Shown here in pieces: positions 36,369-46,005 of a stretch of DNA of 64,000 bases (positions within the stretch are counted from its first letter, which is position 1; the number at the start of each line of letters is the position of its first letter). This DNA comes from Simplicispira psychrophila DSM 11588 (GTDB lineage: Bacteria; Pseudomonadota; Gammaproteobacteria; Burkholderiales; Burkholderiaceae_C), in the NCBI RefSeq assembly GCF_000688255.1, contig NZ_JHYS01000005.1:124001-188000 (forward strand). The letters run 5' to 3'. A program made the position numbers and the translations under genes. The notes under the pieces are model-generated. The model saw only the letters and a list, made by a program, of their open reading frames with translations. It was not told the origin of the DNA and made no database searches.

Positions 36369-38103
36369 CGGACTGATCCTGCGTGACGCGCGCCAGCTCG
36401 TCCAGCGTAGTGTGGCCAGCCGCTACTTTGCGCAGGCCATCGTCGTGCAAGCTCAACATGCCGCTTTGTGTGGCGATGGCGTTGAGCGTGCCAGCATCGC
36501 GCCCGTCAATGATGGCGCGGCGCATCGGCTCATCCAGCACCAGCAATTCGTGGATACCGGTGCGGCCCCGGTAGCCCGACTGGCGGCAGTGCTCGCAGCC
36601 CACCGCGCGGTAGATCAGCTGGGTCGGCGCACAAAAACGCGACAGCCCGGTGCTCTCGCGCACTTCAGGCCCCAGTTCGTAGGCTTCTTTGCAATGCCCG
36701 CACAGCGTGCGTACCAAGCGCTGCGCCAACACGCCGTTGACGGCAGAGGTAATCAAATACGGCTCGACGCCCATGTCCTGCATCCGAATCACCGCGCCGG
36801 CAGCGGTGTTGGTATGCAAAGTTGATAGCACCAAGTGCCCGGTTAATGCCGACTGCACGGCGATTTGTGCTGTTTCGCCGTCGCGCATCTCACCAATCAT
36901 GATGATGTCCGGGTCTTGGCGCAGGATGGAGCGCAGCGCATTGGCAAAGGTCAGGTTGATTTGCGCGTGCACCTGAATTTGGTTGATGCCTTCGAGCTGG
37001 TATTCCACCGGGTCTTCGACGGTAATGATTTTTTGCGCTGAAGCATCGATTTTGGCCAGCGCGGCATACAGCGTAGTGGTTTTGCCCGAGCCAGTCGGCC
37101 CGGTGACCAACAAGATCCCATGCGGACGCGCCAGCAGGCTGTTAAAGCGCGCTAGCGTATCTTTCTCAAACCCCATTTTTTCTAATTCCAGCCGCACGCT
37201 GGCACGATCCAGTACGCGCATCACCACGCTTTCGCCATGCACTGTCGGCACGGTCGAAACGCGCAAATCCAGCTCGCGCCCTTTGACGCGGGTCTTGATG
37301 CGCCCGTCTTGTGGCAACCGCCGCTCGGCAATATCGAGGTGCGCCAGCAGCTTGACGCGCGAATTAACGGCAGCGCTCAAACGCGGCGGCACCAGTTCGC
37401 CGGGATGGATCACGCCATCAACGCGGTAGCGTACGTGCAGGCCGTCGTCGAAGGGTTCGAGGTGGATATCCGAGGCGCGCAAGTCGATCACGCGGCCAAT
37501 GATGGTGTTGACCAAGCGGATCACCGGTGCCTCGCTGGCCAAGTCTTTCAGGTGCTCGACAAAATCGCCGCCATCCGAGCCGTCGCCAAAGCCATCGTCG
37601 GACTCGTCCTGCGCTTCTTCTTCGGGCTCGGCCAAGGCTTTTTCAATATCGCTTTCTAGCGCCAAGTGGGGCCGAATGGTGCAGCCGGTCGCCAAGCGCA
37701 AGGCTTTGACGACAAAGGCGTCTTGCGGCACCGCCATCGCCATGTGCAACTCGTTGCCATCCAGGCGCAGCGGATACAGGTTGTTAGCGTGTAAAAACTC
37801 GGGCAACAGCCCTTCGACTTCGGGCATCAGCTCAGGAAAGCCCTGTGCCGTCACCAGTGGAATACCCAGCTGCAGCGACAGCGCCTGCGCCACATCGGCA
37901 TCCGACACCAGCCCCAAGCGCACCAGCACGCGGCCAATCATGCTGCCCATTTCCTGTTGGGCCGACAGGGCTCGCTCCAAGTCGCGGGCGCTGAGCTTGC
38001 CGGCTTGCACCAGCAAGTCGCCCAAGCGCGGGCGCTGCGCGGCAACGTCGGCCAGCAGCTCGCCAGTGGGCTCGATCAGGGCGGAAAATGTGTGTGTCGT
38101 CAT
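36361..38103 (-). CDS. gspE: type II secretion ATPase GspE
   Basis: A 580-residue hexameric ATPase. The N-terminal domain fits the GspE/MshE N domain (LLVQAGKLSARDLERAL). The ATPase domain has Walker A GPTGSGKTTTLYAAL, a VEDPVEYQLEGINQIQV Asp box, Walker B region DPDIIMIGEMRD and a His box. The zinc-binding tetracysteine appears as LCGHCKEAYEL and GCEHCRQSGY. The start at 38103 (MTTHTF) is where homologues begin, but it has no Shine-Dalgarno sequence; the DNA before it is C-rich and the frame is open to 38208. It is the first gene of the secretion operon. Confidence 0.95.
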   Translation of the reverse strand: MTTHTFSALIEPTGELLADVAAQRPRLGDLLVQAGKLSARDLERALSAQQEMGSMIGRVLVRLGLVSDADVAQALSLQLGIPLVTAQGFPELMPEVEGLLPEFLHANNLYPLRLDGNELHMAMAVPQDAFVVKALRLATGCTIRPHLALESDIEKALAEPEEEAQDESDDGFGDGSDGGDFVEHLKDLASEAPVIRLVNTIIGRVIDLRASDIHLEPFDDGLHVRYRVDGVIHPGELVPPRLSAAVNSRVKLLAHLDIAERRLPQDGRIKTRVKGRELDLRVSTVPTVHGESVVMRVLDRASVRLELEKMGFEKDTLARFNSLLARPHGILLVTGPTGSGKTTTLYAALAKIDASAQKIITVEDPVEYQLEGINQIQVHAQINLTFANALRSILRQDPDIIMIGEMRDGETAQIAVQSALTGHLVLSTLHTNTAAGAVIRMQDMGVEPYLITSAVNGVLAQRLVRTLCGHCKEAYELGPEVRESTGLSRFCAPTQLIYRAVGCEHCRQSGYRGRTGIHELLVLDEPMRRAIIDGRDAGTLNAIATQSGMLSLHDDGLRKVAAGHTTLDELARVTQDQSDA

Positions 38104-38200
38104 GGAGGGGGGGAGGAGGCGGGCGGCGGCGAAAAATGGAAAGCAGTGTAGCCGGGGGCCAATTGTCACTACTGCCCTTTGACTGATACATCGCTTTTTT

Positions 38201-38262
38201 ACTATCATTTTAATAGCTTAAGACGCTTATAATACGCCGGCTCAAGCCCTATTTGATGCAAA
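38201..38262 (+). repeat. dispersed ATAGCT-type repeat, copy 6
   Basis: It reads ATTTTAATAGCTTAAGACGC, then CGGCTCAAGCCCTATTTGAT. It lies in the divergent promoter region between gspE and the glycoside-hydrolase-like gene and could influence either. Confidence 0.65.
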
Positions 38263-38344
38263 AATGGGCTTTCCTTTACATTTTTGGCGGCTGCTGCGCT
38301 GTTTTTCGTCCCCGGTGTTCCCCCCACACGCCCTCCTATTTGCT

Positions 38345-40234
38345 ATGCCTTCTTCTACCGCCCCCCGTCCCGCCACGCTGATGGCTACTTTGGCGGCCTG
38401 CGCCGTGCTGGCCGCTGGCGCGGGCGGGCTGGCGCTGTGGCACAGCCAGTTTCCCGCCACTGCGCGAACCACCGGCCCGCTGCTGCTGGCGCCGATGATC
38501 GGCGTGATTGACAGCTGTGTGCTGGAGCCCAGCGCTACCGCCGCCCCCAGCCCGTCCGATTTGCGCGCTAGCTGCTCCGGGCCCGAGGGCTCCGCCGCAG
38601 CGCTACTCAAAGCCACCCTGTCACCGCTACAGCCACAGGGCCGCGCGGCAGCCGCTTACACCTTGGGCTACACCCTGCCAGTGCCGCTGCTACAGCTATT
38701 TCGCCACAGTCCTGAGGGCTGGGTCATTGATCAAGACACCGTTGGGCGATTGGTACGCACCGTGCGCGATAACTCTCGTCCCTTGATTCTGTATTTGTTC
38801 TCCACGCACTTCGCCACCGATGCCCCGTTAGAAAAAGAGCTGGCACTTAATCCCGCTAATCTGGCGCAGACCCGTGATGGCCCGCTGGCGCAAAGTCGCT
38901 ATTACGACTCAGCTATCAACAATTGGTCGCTGGCCAGCACCCAGACCGAGCTGACTGCCCGCCGCGTACAGGCGGCGCAAGCCGTACTAGAGGCTATATG
39001 CCGCTTGCCAGCGCCAGACATCGCCAAAATTAAAGGCGTAACGCTGCTGGGCGAGCTGCACCATTTGTTTCCCAATTTTGAGGCTGGTATGGGTTTTGAT
39101 GCGCCCTACCGCGTGACCGATTACAGTCCTGCCTCCGTAGCGGGGTTTCAGCAGTTTTTGCGCCAGCAATTTGCGGGCATTGAGCAACTCAACCGCGTGC
39201 TGGGTGCTGATTACGCAGCATTTGACGCGGTACAGCCACCGTCACGTGATATTCGCACCGAGCCTTTGCAGCGCTTTACCGAACACATCGACTCCTTCGC
39301 CCACGGCAGCTTGCCCATCAGCGGCTGGGCCTATGTCAAGCCAACGCGAGGCGCAGCGCCGGCGTGGGTGCATATCTACCGCAATGGCGTATTCGTCGGC
39401 AAAACCCCAGTCAACCAAGGCCGCCAAGATGTATTGGCCGCCAAGCCTGAGTTGGGTGATGCCAACACCGGCTGGCGACTGGACATGGATTTTCGGCACC
39501 TGCCGGTGGGCCAGTACCGCATCGATGCCTTTTTGGAAGCCACACCGGGCCGCTTGACGCATCTGGGCACGCGTCATATTGCCCTGATGGGCCGAGATCA
39601 AAGCGCGCCGCCGCTCCTGCCACAACAAGCGCTGCCCGCCAGCGCGGCAGCAGATGCGGCGCAGCAGGCCCACATCGACCTGCCCGCCGAGCAGTCTTCG
39701 TATTACTACAACCCACTGGTGCCGCTGTGGCACCGCTTTCGCCAGCAGCAGGTGGTGGACTATCTACAGTTCTTTAATGGCGTGGTGAACCAGTCGTGTC
39801 TGGCCGACACGCCGCACTACACGCACCAGATCATCCCGTTCAGCAACCCCAGTTGGGATGCCAACAAATACGCTATTCAGGCATCGCTGCAGCCGATGAA
39901 AAATATCCGGCTGGGCGTCAGCCTGTATGGCAATGCCGCTTATGGCGAGGTGTTTTCGCGCTGGTATGGCGGCAGCGGCCACGCGGGCTATGGCGTGACG
40001 GAATTCCATCCGCTCAAAGCCATGGACGCCCCGGCGGTGCAGCACATGCTGGGCCAGCACGCGCAGCGGGGCGCGCAATTTGTCTCGTTCTTTCTGGAGC
40101 CGCGCTGGCAAGGCGCGCTGGTGCAGCGTGGCCACAACACGTTCTCGCTTGACCCAGAGAACGCGCAGTTTGGTGCAGCCGCGCTATATCAATCGGTGCA
40201 GCAGGTGCTGACGGCGCCTGCCACCGCACCGTAA
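38345..40234 (+). CDS. membrane-anchored protein with glycoside hydrolase (GH42-like) features
   Basis: A 629-residue protein with an N-terminal hydrophobic anchor (ATLAACAVLAAGAGGLALW). The rest is exported. Segments look like a TIM-barrel hydrolase: VTLLGELHHLFPNF, with a Glu where GH42-type enzymes have the acid/base, and GVTEFHPLKAM, with a Glu at the nucleophile position. Between them, residues about 305-405 look like an inserted beta-sandwich (ISGWAYVKPTRG, then VHIYRNGVFVGKTPVNQG). I cannot name the family with certainty. The start is uncertain: 38264 is also possible but lies against the dispersed repeat. The gene diverges from gspE and converges with rfbC, so a role in surface polysaccharide turnover is plausible. 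Confidence 0.55.
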   Translation: MPSSTAPRPATLMATLAACAVLAAGAGGLALWHSQFPATARTTGPLLLAPMIGVIDSCVLEPSATAAPSPSDLRASCSGPEGSAAALLKATLSPLQPQGRAAAAYTLGYTLPVPLLQLFRHSPEGWVIDQDTVGRLVRTVRDNSRPLILYLFSTHFATDAPLEKELALNPANLAQTRDGPLAQSRYYDSAINNWSLASTQTELTARRVQAAQAVLEAICRLPAPDIAKIKGVTLLGELHHLFPNFEAGMGFDAPYRVTDYSPASVAGFQQFLRQQFAGIEQLNRVLGADYAAFDAVQPPSRDIRTEPLQRFTEHIDSFAHGSLPISGWAYVKPTRGAAPAWVHIYRNGVFVGKTPVNQGRQDVLAAKPELGDANTGWRLDMDFRHLPVGQYRIDAFLEATPGRLTHLGTRHIALMGRDQSAPPLLPQQALPASAAADAAQQAHIDLPAEQSSYYYNPLVPLWHRFRQQQVVDYLQFFNGVVNQSCLADTPHYTHQIIPFSNPSWDANKYAIQASLQPMKNIRLGVSLYGNAAYGEVFSRWYGGSGHAGYGVTEFHPLKAMDAPAVQHMLGQHAQRGAQFVSFFLEPRWQGALVQRGHNTFSLDPENAQFGAAALYQSVQQVLTAPATAP

Positions 40235-40238
40235 AACT

Positions 40239-40784
40239 TCAGGCAAACACCTCGGCCTGCGCCAAAGGCCGGCCTTGCGCGTCTTTGGCGGACAAGTTGG
40301 GCGCCCCCTGAAAATGCCAGTCAATCGCCAGCGTGGCGTCGTTCCAAGCAATACAGCGCTCATATTCGGGCGCGTAGTAATCGGTGGTTTTGTATAAAAA
40401 CTCTGCCGTCTCACTGAGCACCACAAAGCCATGCGCAAAACCGGGCGGCACCCACAGTTGGCGGTGATTGTCGGCGCTCAGTTCCGCGCCGACCCATTGG
40501 CAAAACGTCGGCGAACTTTTGCGGATGTCCACCGCCACATCAAACACCGCCCCCTGCACCACGCGCACTAGCTTGCCTTGGGGTTGCTGGATTTGGTAGT
40601 GCAAGCCGCGCAGCACGCCTTTGCTACTGCGGCTGTGGTTGTCTTGCACAAACGCGTAATCCGTGCCAGTGGCGGCGTTGAAGGCGCGTTGGTTGAAGCT
40701 CTCAAAAAAGAAACCGCGTGCGTCGCCAAACACTTTGGGCTCGATCAGCACGACGTCAGGAATGGCAAGGCGGGTGGTTTGCAT
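40239..40784 (-). CDS. rfbC: dTDP-4-dehydrorhamnose 3,5-epimerase
   Basis: A 181-residue cupin-fold epimerase of usual length. The motifs DARGFFFESFNQ, QDNHSRSSKGVLRGLHYQ (with the catalytic His) and WVPPGFAHGFVVLSE are diagnostic, and a Tyr follows in FLYKTTDYY. It carries out the third step in dTDP-L-rhamnose synthesis. The start at 40784 (MQTTRL) is where the fold begins. It is the last gene of the rfbBDAC operon and ends 4 bases from the convergent hydrolase-like gene. Confidence 0.95.
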   Translation of the reverse strand: MQTTRLAIPDVVLIEPKVFGDARGFFFESFNQRAFNAATGTDYAFVQDNHSRSSKGVLRGLHYQIQQPQGKLVRVVQGAVFDVAVDIRKSSPTFCQWVGAELSADNHRQLWVPPGFAHGFVVLSETAEFLYKTTDYYAPEYERCIAWNDATLAIDWHFQGAPNLSAKDAQGRPLAQAEVFA

Positions 40785-40804
40785 GGCAGCGCTTTCGTCG
40801 ATTT

Positions 40805-41701
40805 TCAGTAGATTTTTTCGTTCAGCACGCGCAGCAGATATTGGCCGTAACCATTCTTGGCCAGTGGCTGGGCCAGTTGCTTTAGCTGCGCGGCGTCGAT
40901 CCAGTGCTGACGCCAGGCGATTTCTTCCGGGCAGGCAATTTTCAGGCCTTGGCGGCGCTCCAGCGTGGCGATGAACTGGCCGGCGTCGAGCAGGCTGTCG
41001 TGCGTGCCGGTGTCCAGCCAAGCGTAGCCACGGCCCATGATTTCGACGTTGAGCTGGCCTTGCTCCAAATACAGGCGATTGAGGTCGGTGATTTCCAGCT
41101 CACCACGCGGTGAGGGCTGGAGATTTTTGGCCAGCTCGACCACGCTGGCATCGTAAAAATACAGGCCGGTGACGGCGTAGTTGCTTTTAGGCTGGCTGGG
41201 TTTTTCTTCGAGTGACAGCACTTTGCCGGTCGCATCAAACTCGGCCACACCATAGCGCTCAGGGTCTTGCACGTGGTAGGCAAACACCGTGGCACCGCTG
41301 CGCCGTTGGTCGGCTTGGGCCAGCAGTTCGTGGATGTCGTGGCCGTAAAAGATGTTGTCGCCCAGCACTAAGGCGCTCGGGCTGCCAGCCAAAAATTCTT
41401 CGCCAATCACAAACGCCTGCGCCAGTCCGTCCGGGCTGGGCTGCACTGCGTATTGCAGGCGGATGCCCCACTGGCTGCCGTCGCCAAGCAGTTGCTCAAA
41501 ACGCGGCGTGTCTTGCGGCGTGCTGATGATGAGAATGTCGCGAATACCCGCCAGCATCAAAGCGCTGAGCGGGTAATAAATCATCGGCTTGTCGTACACC
41601 GGCAGCAGTTGCTTGCTGATGGCGAGCGTGGCCGGGTGCAGGCGGGTGCCGGAGCCGCCGGCGAGGATGATGCCTTTGCGGGCGCTGTCGGGTGCGGTCA
41701 T
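40805..41701 (-). CDS. rfbA: glucose-1-phosphate thymidylyltransferase
   Basis: A 298-residue nucleotidyltransferase. [20 protein letters not shown] is the activating-nucleotide motif, followed by [20 protein letters not shown] and [12 protein letters not shown]. It makes dTDP-glucose, the first step towards dTDP-L-rhamnose. The start could be the ATG at 41701 or a GTG at 41716; neither has a clear ribosome site. Confidence 0.96.
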   Translation of the reverse strand: MTAPDSARKGIILAGGSGTRLHPATLAISKQLLPVYDKPMIYYPLSALMLAGIRDILIISTPQDTPRFEQLLGDGSQWGIRLQYAVQPSPDGLAQAFVIGEEFLAGSPSALVLGDNIFYGHDIHELLAQADQRRSGATVFAYHVQDPERYGVAEFDATGKVLSLEEKPSQPKSNYAVTGLYFYDASVVELAKNLQPSPRGELEITDLNRLYLEQGQLNVEIMGRGYAWLDTGTHDSLLDAGQFIATLERRQGLKIACPEEIAWRQHWIDAAQLKQLAQPLAKNGYGQYLLRVLNEKIY

Positions 41702-41727
41702 AAAGCGGTGGGTCACAAGGTCACAGG

Positions 41728-42618
41728 TCAGAGAATTTCAGCCACCATGCGTGCCACGCCTTGCTGCCATGGCGGCAGGGTCAGGCCAAAGGTGGTTTGC
41801 AGTTGGCGTGTATCGAGGCGCGAATTGTGCGGGCGCACGGCGGGCGTGGGGAAATCGCTGGTCGGTACAGCCGCCACTTCAGTTGCTTTTATTTTGATAG
41901 CTGCTTGCGCTTGCTGCGCTTGGGCTAGAACGTATTTTGCATACAAATTCCAATTTGTCTCCCCCCCAGCGGCCATGTGGTACAGGCCAGCGTCTTGCGG
42001 ACGTGCTTGCAAGTGGCGAATGGCATGGGCGGTGACGTCGGCCAGCAGATCGGCACCAGTGGGCGCGCCCCATTGGTCGTCAATCACCGTCAGGCGTTCG
42101 CGCTCTTGCGCTAGGCGCAGCATGGTCTTGGCAAAGTTGCCGCCGCGCGAGGCATAGACCCAGCTGGTGCGCAAAATCAAATGCTGGACGCCGCTTTCTT
42201 GGATCAGGCGCTCCCCCTCCCACTTAGTGTGGCCATAGACGCTGAGTGGTGCCGGCGCATCCGTCTCTGACCACGGGCGGCTGCCGCTGCCGTCAAAGAC
42301 GTAGTCGGTGCTGTAGTGGATGAGCCAAGCGCCCATTTTTGCCGCCTCTTGGGCCAGCGCGCCGGGCGTGGTGGCGTTGAGCAGGCGGGCCAAGTCCGGC
42401 TCGCTCTCGGCCTTGTCCACGCCGGTGTGTGCTGCGGCATTGACGATGACGTCCGGACGCAGCGCGCGCACGGTGTCGGCAATGCCCGCCGGGTTGCTGA
42501 AGTCACCGCAGTGGGTGGTGCTGTCAAAGTCCAGCGCGGTGACTTGGCCCAACACCGCCAAGCTGCGTTGCAGCTCCCAGCCGACTTGGCCGTTTTTGCC
42601 AAACAACAGGATGTTCAT
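41728..42618 (-). CDS. rfbD: dTDP-4-dehydrorhamnose reductase with repeat-derived insertion
   Basis: A 296-residue extended SDR enzyme with [20 protein letters not shown] at its N terminus, the Tyr-Lys pair in [10 protein letters not shown] and [13 protein letters not shown]. It makes dTDP-L-rhamnose. Residues about 226-244 are rich in Ala, Gln and Lys ([16 protein letters not shown]) and are encoded by a copy of the dispersed repeat in antisense. The start at 42618 overlaps the rfbB stop (ATGA). Activity may be unaffected because the insertion falls in a variable loop; this needs testing. Confidence 0.94.
   Translation of the reverse strand: MNILLFGKNGQVGWELQRSLAVLGQVTALDFDSTTHCGDFSNPAGIADTVRALRPDVIVNAAAHTGVDKAESEPDLARLLNATTPGALAQEAAKMGAWLIHYSTDYVFDGSGSRPWSETDAPAPLSVYGHTKWEGERLIQESGVQHLILRTSWVYASRGGNFAKTMLRLAQERERLTVIDDQWGAPTGADLLADVTAHAIRHLQARPQDAGLYHMAAGGETNWNLYAKYVLAQAQQAQAAIKIKATEVAAVPTSDFPTPAVRPHNSRLDTRQLQTTFGLTLPPWQQGVARMVAEIL
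41887..41940 (+). repeat. dispersed ATAGCT-type repeat, copy 7, inside rfbD
   Basis: It reads TTTTGATAGCTGCTTGCGCT, then TTGGGCTAGAACGTATTTTG. It is in frame within rfbD and is translated antisense. Confidence 0.7.
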
Positions 42619-43694
42619 GCTTTGATCTCTGCACCGGTATCGGCATATTGCGTCTGCAACCATTCCCGGTAGGCGCCGCTTTGCACGTTGGCCGCCCATT
42701 CGGCGTTATCCAAGTACCACTGCACGGTTTTGCGGATGCCAGTGTCGAAGGTTTCTGCCGGCGTCCAACCCAGCTCGCGTTCGATTTTGCGGGCGTCGAT
42801 GGCGTAGCGGCGGTCGTGGCCGGGGCGGTCTTTGACGTAGGTGATTTGCGCGGCATAGCCTTGACCGTCAGCGCGCGGGCGCAACTCATCCAGTAGGCGG
42901 CAGACGGTGTGGACGATATCGATGTTGGGTTTTTCGTTCCAGCCGCCAATGTTGTAGGTCTCGCCCAAGCGTCCGGCGTCGAGCACACGGCGGATGGCGC
43001 TGCAGTGGTCGCCCACATACAGCCAGTCGCGCACCTGCATTCCGTCGCCATAAATCGGCAGTGGCTTGCCAGCCAGGGCGTTAACGATGATCAGCGGAAT
43101 CAGCTTTTCAGGAAAATGCAGCGGGCCGTAGTTGTTGCTGCAATTGGTGGTCAGCACCGGCAGGCCGTAGGTGTGGTGCCAAGCGCGCACCAAGTGATCA
43201 CTGGCGGCTTTGCTGGCCGAGTACGGGCTATTCGGTTCGTAGACATGGTCTTCGGTGAACGCTGGCGCATCGGCGGACAGCGTGCCGTAGACCTCATCGG
43301 TACTGACGTGCAAGAAGCGAAACGCTTCTTTTTTGATAGCTGGTAGCGCTTGCCAGTAGTGCCTTACAGCCTCTAAAAGCCTAAAACTGCCGACCACATT
43401 GGTCTGGATGAAGTCTTCTGGGCCGTGGATGGAGCGATCGACGTGCGACTCAGCCGCAAAGTTGACGACGGCGCGCGGCTGGTGCTGGGCCAGCAGGCGC
43501 GCCACCAAGGCGCTATCACCTATGTCGCCCTGCACAAAAACGTGGCGCGCATCGCCTTGCAGGCTGGCCAGGTTGTGCAGGTTGCCGGCGTAGGTGAGTT
43601 TGTCGAGGTTGAGCACGCTCTCGGAATGGGCGCGCAGCCAGTCGAGAACAAAATTGGCACCAATGAAGCCAGCGCCGCCGGTGACAAGAATCAT
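42615..43694 (-). CDS. rfbB: dTDP-glucose 4,6-dehydratase
   Basis: A 359-residue extended SDR enzyme with the NAD motif [12 protein letters not shown] at 5-16 and the catalytic STDEVYG and [11 protein letters not shown] (Tyr and Lys near residue 160). It makes dTDP-4-keto-6-deoxyglucose in rhamnose synthesis. Residues about 103-122 ([20 protein letters not shown]) are encoded by DNA that matches the dispersed repeat in antisense, yet the protein length stays normal for the family. It is the first gene of the rfbB-D-A-C operon. Confidence 0.96.
   Translation of the reverse strand: MILVTGGAGFIGANFVLDWLRAHSESVLNLDKLTYAGNLHNLASLQGDARHVFVQGDIGDSALVARLLAQHQPRAVVNFAAESHVDRSIHGPEDFIQTNVVGSFRLLEAVRHYWQALPAIKKEAFRFLHVSTDEVYGTLSADAPAFTEDHVYEPNSPYSASKAASDHLVRAWHHTYGLPVLTTNCSNNYGPLHFPEKLIPLIIVNALAGKPLPIYGDGMQVRDWLYVGDHCSAIRRVLDAGRLGETYNIGGWNEKPNIDIVHTVCRLLDELRPRADGQGYAAQITYVKDRPGHDRRYAIDARKIERELGWTPAETFDTGIRKTVQWYLDNAEWAANVQSGAYREWLQTQYADTGAEIKA
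43329..43387 (+). repeat. dispersed ATAGCT-type repeat, copy 8, inside rfbB
   Basis: It reads TTTTTTGATAGCTGGTAGCG, then ACAGCCTCTAAAAGCCTAAA. It is in frame within rfbB. Because the protein keeps family length, this may be chance resemblance or replacement instead of simple insertion. Confidence 0.5.
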
Positions 43695-43804
43695 GGGAAA
43701 GTCCGTAAAAGCTGCCTGCAGGCAAAGCCGACGATTATCCCATTCCCCTGGGGCGCAGGCCCTTACGCTCTACTGCAAGCCGCCCAGCGAAGCCGCAGCA
43801 AGAT

Positions 43805-45790
43805 TCAGAAATGAATGCCGCGCAGCATCTGCTGTAAAGCCAGCGCTTCTGCCGACAGCTGCGGTTTATCGCTCTGGCCGCCTTGTGCGGCGCTGGAGTC
43901 GGGAAACATGCGAAAACTGGTGTTCATGCCAATCTGCGCCACACGCGGCAGCAGCGCGTGCAGTATTTGGCCCAGGATGCCCAGCCGTGTGGCAATGCGC
44001 ACCGGTTTGAAGATGCAAGCCTGCGCGACCATATCGGCGGCTTCGTCAGGGCTCAGTGTGGGCACGTTTTTATAGAGGTGCGTCGGCGCAATCATCGGCG
44101 TGCGCACCAGCGGCATGTTGATGGTGGTGAAGGTCACACCCTGGTCGGCGTATTCGCTGGCTGCGCATTGCGTCCAGGCGTCCAGCGCCGCCTTGCTGGC
44201 GACATAGGCAGAAAAGCGCGGCGCGTTGGTCAGCACCCCAATCGAGCTGATGTTGACAACGTGCCCTGCGCGCCGGGACACCATGCCGGGCAGCAGCCCC
44301 ATGGTGACGCGCAAGGCGGCAAAGTAGTTCAGCTGCATGGTGCGCTCGTAGTCGTGCAGGCGCTCGTAGCTGGCCTCGATGGCGCGGCGAATGGAGCGGC
44401 CGGCGTTGTTGATGAGAAAGTCCACCCCGCCGTGCTCGGCCAGCACCTGTTGCACAAAACGCTCGCACTCTGCCGCGTCGGCCAGATCCACGGCGTAGGC
44501 GTGCAGCGCATGGCCTTGCGCCTGCGCCTCGGCACAGGCGGCATCGAGCTTGCCCTGGTCACGCCCGCAAATCAGCGTGGTGGCACCGGCCTGGGCCAAT
44601 TTGTGCGCAGTCGCTAGGCCAATGCCCGAGCTGCCGCCAGTGACCAGCACCACCTTGCCGGCCACGGTGCCGCGCAGGCTGCGATCAAGGTGCAGTGCCG
44701 GGTCAAGGTGGCGCTCCCAATAGTCCCACAGGCGCCAAGCGTAGTCCTTGAGATTCGGGCATTGCACGCCCGAGCCTTCGAGTGCGGCCAGAGTCTGGCG
44801 GCAGTCAAAGCGCGTCGGGTAGTTGATGAAGCTGAACAGGTCTTCGGGCAGACCCAGGTCTTTCATGACGGCGCTGCGCACGCGGCGCACCGGCGCCAGC
44901 GCCAGCAGGCCTTTTTTGACGCTCTTGGGAATAAAACCCAGCAGCGCTGCATTGACAAACAGCCCCATGCGCGGTGCATGGGCGGCGCGGCTGAAGATGT
45001 CCAGCACATCACCGACGCGGTAGCCGACCGGGTCTACCAAGTGGTAGCACTTTTGCGCAATGCCGCTTTGGTGGCTGAGGGTGTGCAGCGCCTGGACGAC
45101 AAAATCGACCGGCACGATGTTGATGCGCCCACCCTCCAGGCCAATGCTGGGCATCCAGGGCGGCAGCAGCTGGCGCAGTCGCTGGATCAGCTTGAAAAAG
45201 TAGTACGGGCCGTCGATCTTGTCCATCTCCCCGCTCTGGCTGTCGCCCACCACCATGGCCGGGCGGTACACCGTCCAGGGGAGTTTGCTGTCCTGGCGGA
45301 CGATTCTTTCGCTCTCATGCTTGGTCTGGAAGTACGGGTGCTCCAGCCCCTCGGCCTCCTCGAACATGTCTTCCCGAAACACCCCCTCGTACAAGCCGGC
45401 CGCCGCAATCGACGACATGTGGTGAAAGTGTCCGGCGGCGATGGCATGGGCCAGCTCCAGCGTATGGCGCGTGCCATCGACGTTGACAGCCACCTGGGTG
45501 GCCGCGTCGGCCGCCAGGTCGTACACGGCAGCGAGGTGATAAAAATGATCGATCTGGCCCTTGAGTTTCTTCAGCGCGACCGGGGCCACGCCGAGTTCTT
45601 TGTGCAGCAGATCGCCCCACACCGGCAGCGCACGCGTGGCACTCACACCCCAATAACGGCGCAGCTCAGCGAGCTTGGCAGCACTGTCGGGACGAATGAG
45701 AAAGTGCACCACTGTGCCTTTGCGCTGCAGGAGTTTTTTGACCAGTCGCTTGCCAATGAACCCCGTCGCCCCTGTCACAAAATACTGCAT
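43805..45790 (-). CDS. fatty acyl-CoA reductase, Marinobacter type (two fused Rossmann domains)
   Basis: A 661-residue protein, the same length as the NADPH-dependent fatty acyl-CoA/aldehyde reductase of Marinobacter aquaeolei, to which it looks closely similar. The N-terminal male-sterility-type NAD(P) domain starts MQYFVTGATGFIG and has HVVDC-like surroundings replaced by HHMSSIAAAGLYEGVFREDM. The C-terminal short-chain dehydrogenase resembles Acr1 (VVLVTGGSSGIGLATA near residue 385, and YVASKAALDAW with Tyr and Lys near 530). Family members reduce acyl-CoA to fatty alcohol. A GGGAG site precedes the ATG at 45790. It diverges from the phasin gene. Confidence 0.88.
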   Translation of the reverse strand: MQYFVTGATGFIGKRLVKKLLQRKGTVVHFLIRPDSAAKLAELRRYWGVSATRALPVWGDLLHKELGVAPVALKKLKGQIDHFYHLAAVYDLAADAATQVAVNVDGTRHTLELAHAIAAGHFHHMSSIAAAGLYEGVFREDMFEEAEGLEHPYFQTKHESERIVRQDSKLPWTVYRPAMVVGDSQSGEMDKIDGPYYFFKLIQRLRQLLPPWMPSIGLEGGRINIVPVDFVVQALHTLSHQSGIAQKCYHLVDPVGYRVGDVLDIFSRAAHAPRMGLFVNAALLGFIPKSVKKGLLALAPVRRVRSAVMKDLGLPEDLFSFINYPTRFDCRQTLAALEGSGVQCPNLKDYAWRLWDYWERHLDPALHLDRSLRGTVAGKVVLVTGGSSGIGLATAHKLAQAGATTLICGRDQGKLDAACAEAQAQGHALHAYAVDLADAAECERFVQQVLAEHGGVDFLINNAGRSIRRAIEASYERLHDYERTMQLNYFAALRVTMGLLPGMVSRRAGHVVNISSIGVLTNAPRFSAYVASKAALDAWTQCAASEYADQGVTFTTINMPLVRTPMIAPTHLYKNVPTLSPDEAADMVAQACIFKPVRIATRLGILGQILHALLPRVAQIGMNTSFRMFPDSSAAQGGQSDKPQLSAEALALQQMLRGIHF

Positions 45791-46005
45791 GAAAACTCCC
45801 GTGGAATGCACTCATTCTTGTCCATATCGGCCACAGACAGATTGCGCAAAAACCCGTGCCAAGACAGGTTTGGTGATAGGGCCTGCGCTCTGTTTTTTGG
45901 AACCGCACACCTACACACTGCGCGGCCTACGGCGTAAAGTGCATCCCTATGCCAAGGATTTTTCAGCATGGCATTTTTATCCACCATCCCTGATTGGAGG
46001 CTCCC

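Noticed and set aside
38264-38344. Upstream extension of the glycoside-hydrolase-like gene to an ATG at 38264
   Set aside because: The extension abuts the dispersed repeat, adds Phe/Pro/Leu-rich sequence before the normal membrane anchor and has no ribosome site, so the ATG at 38345 was preferred, though not proven.
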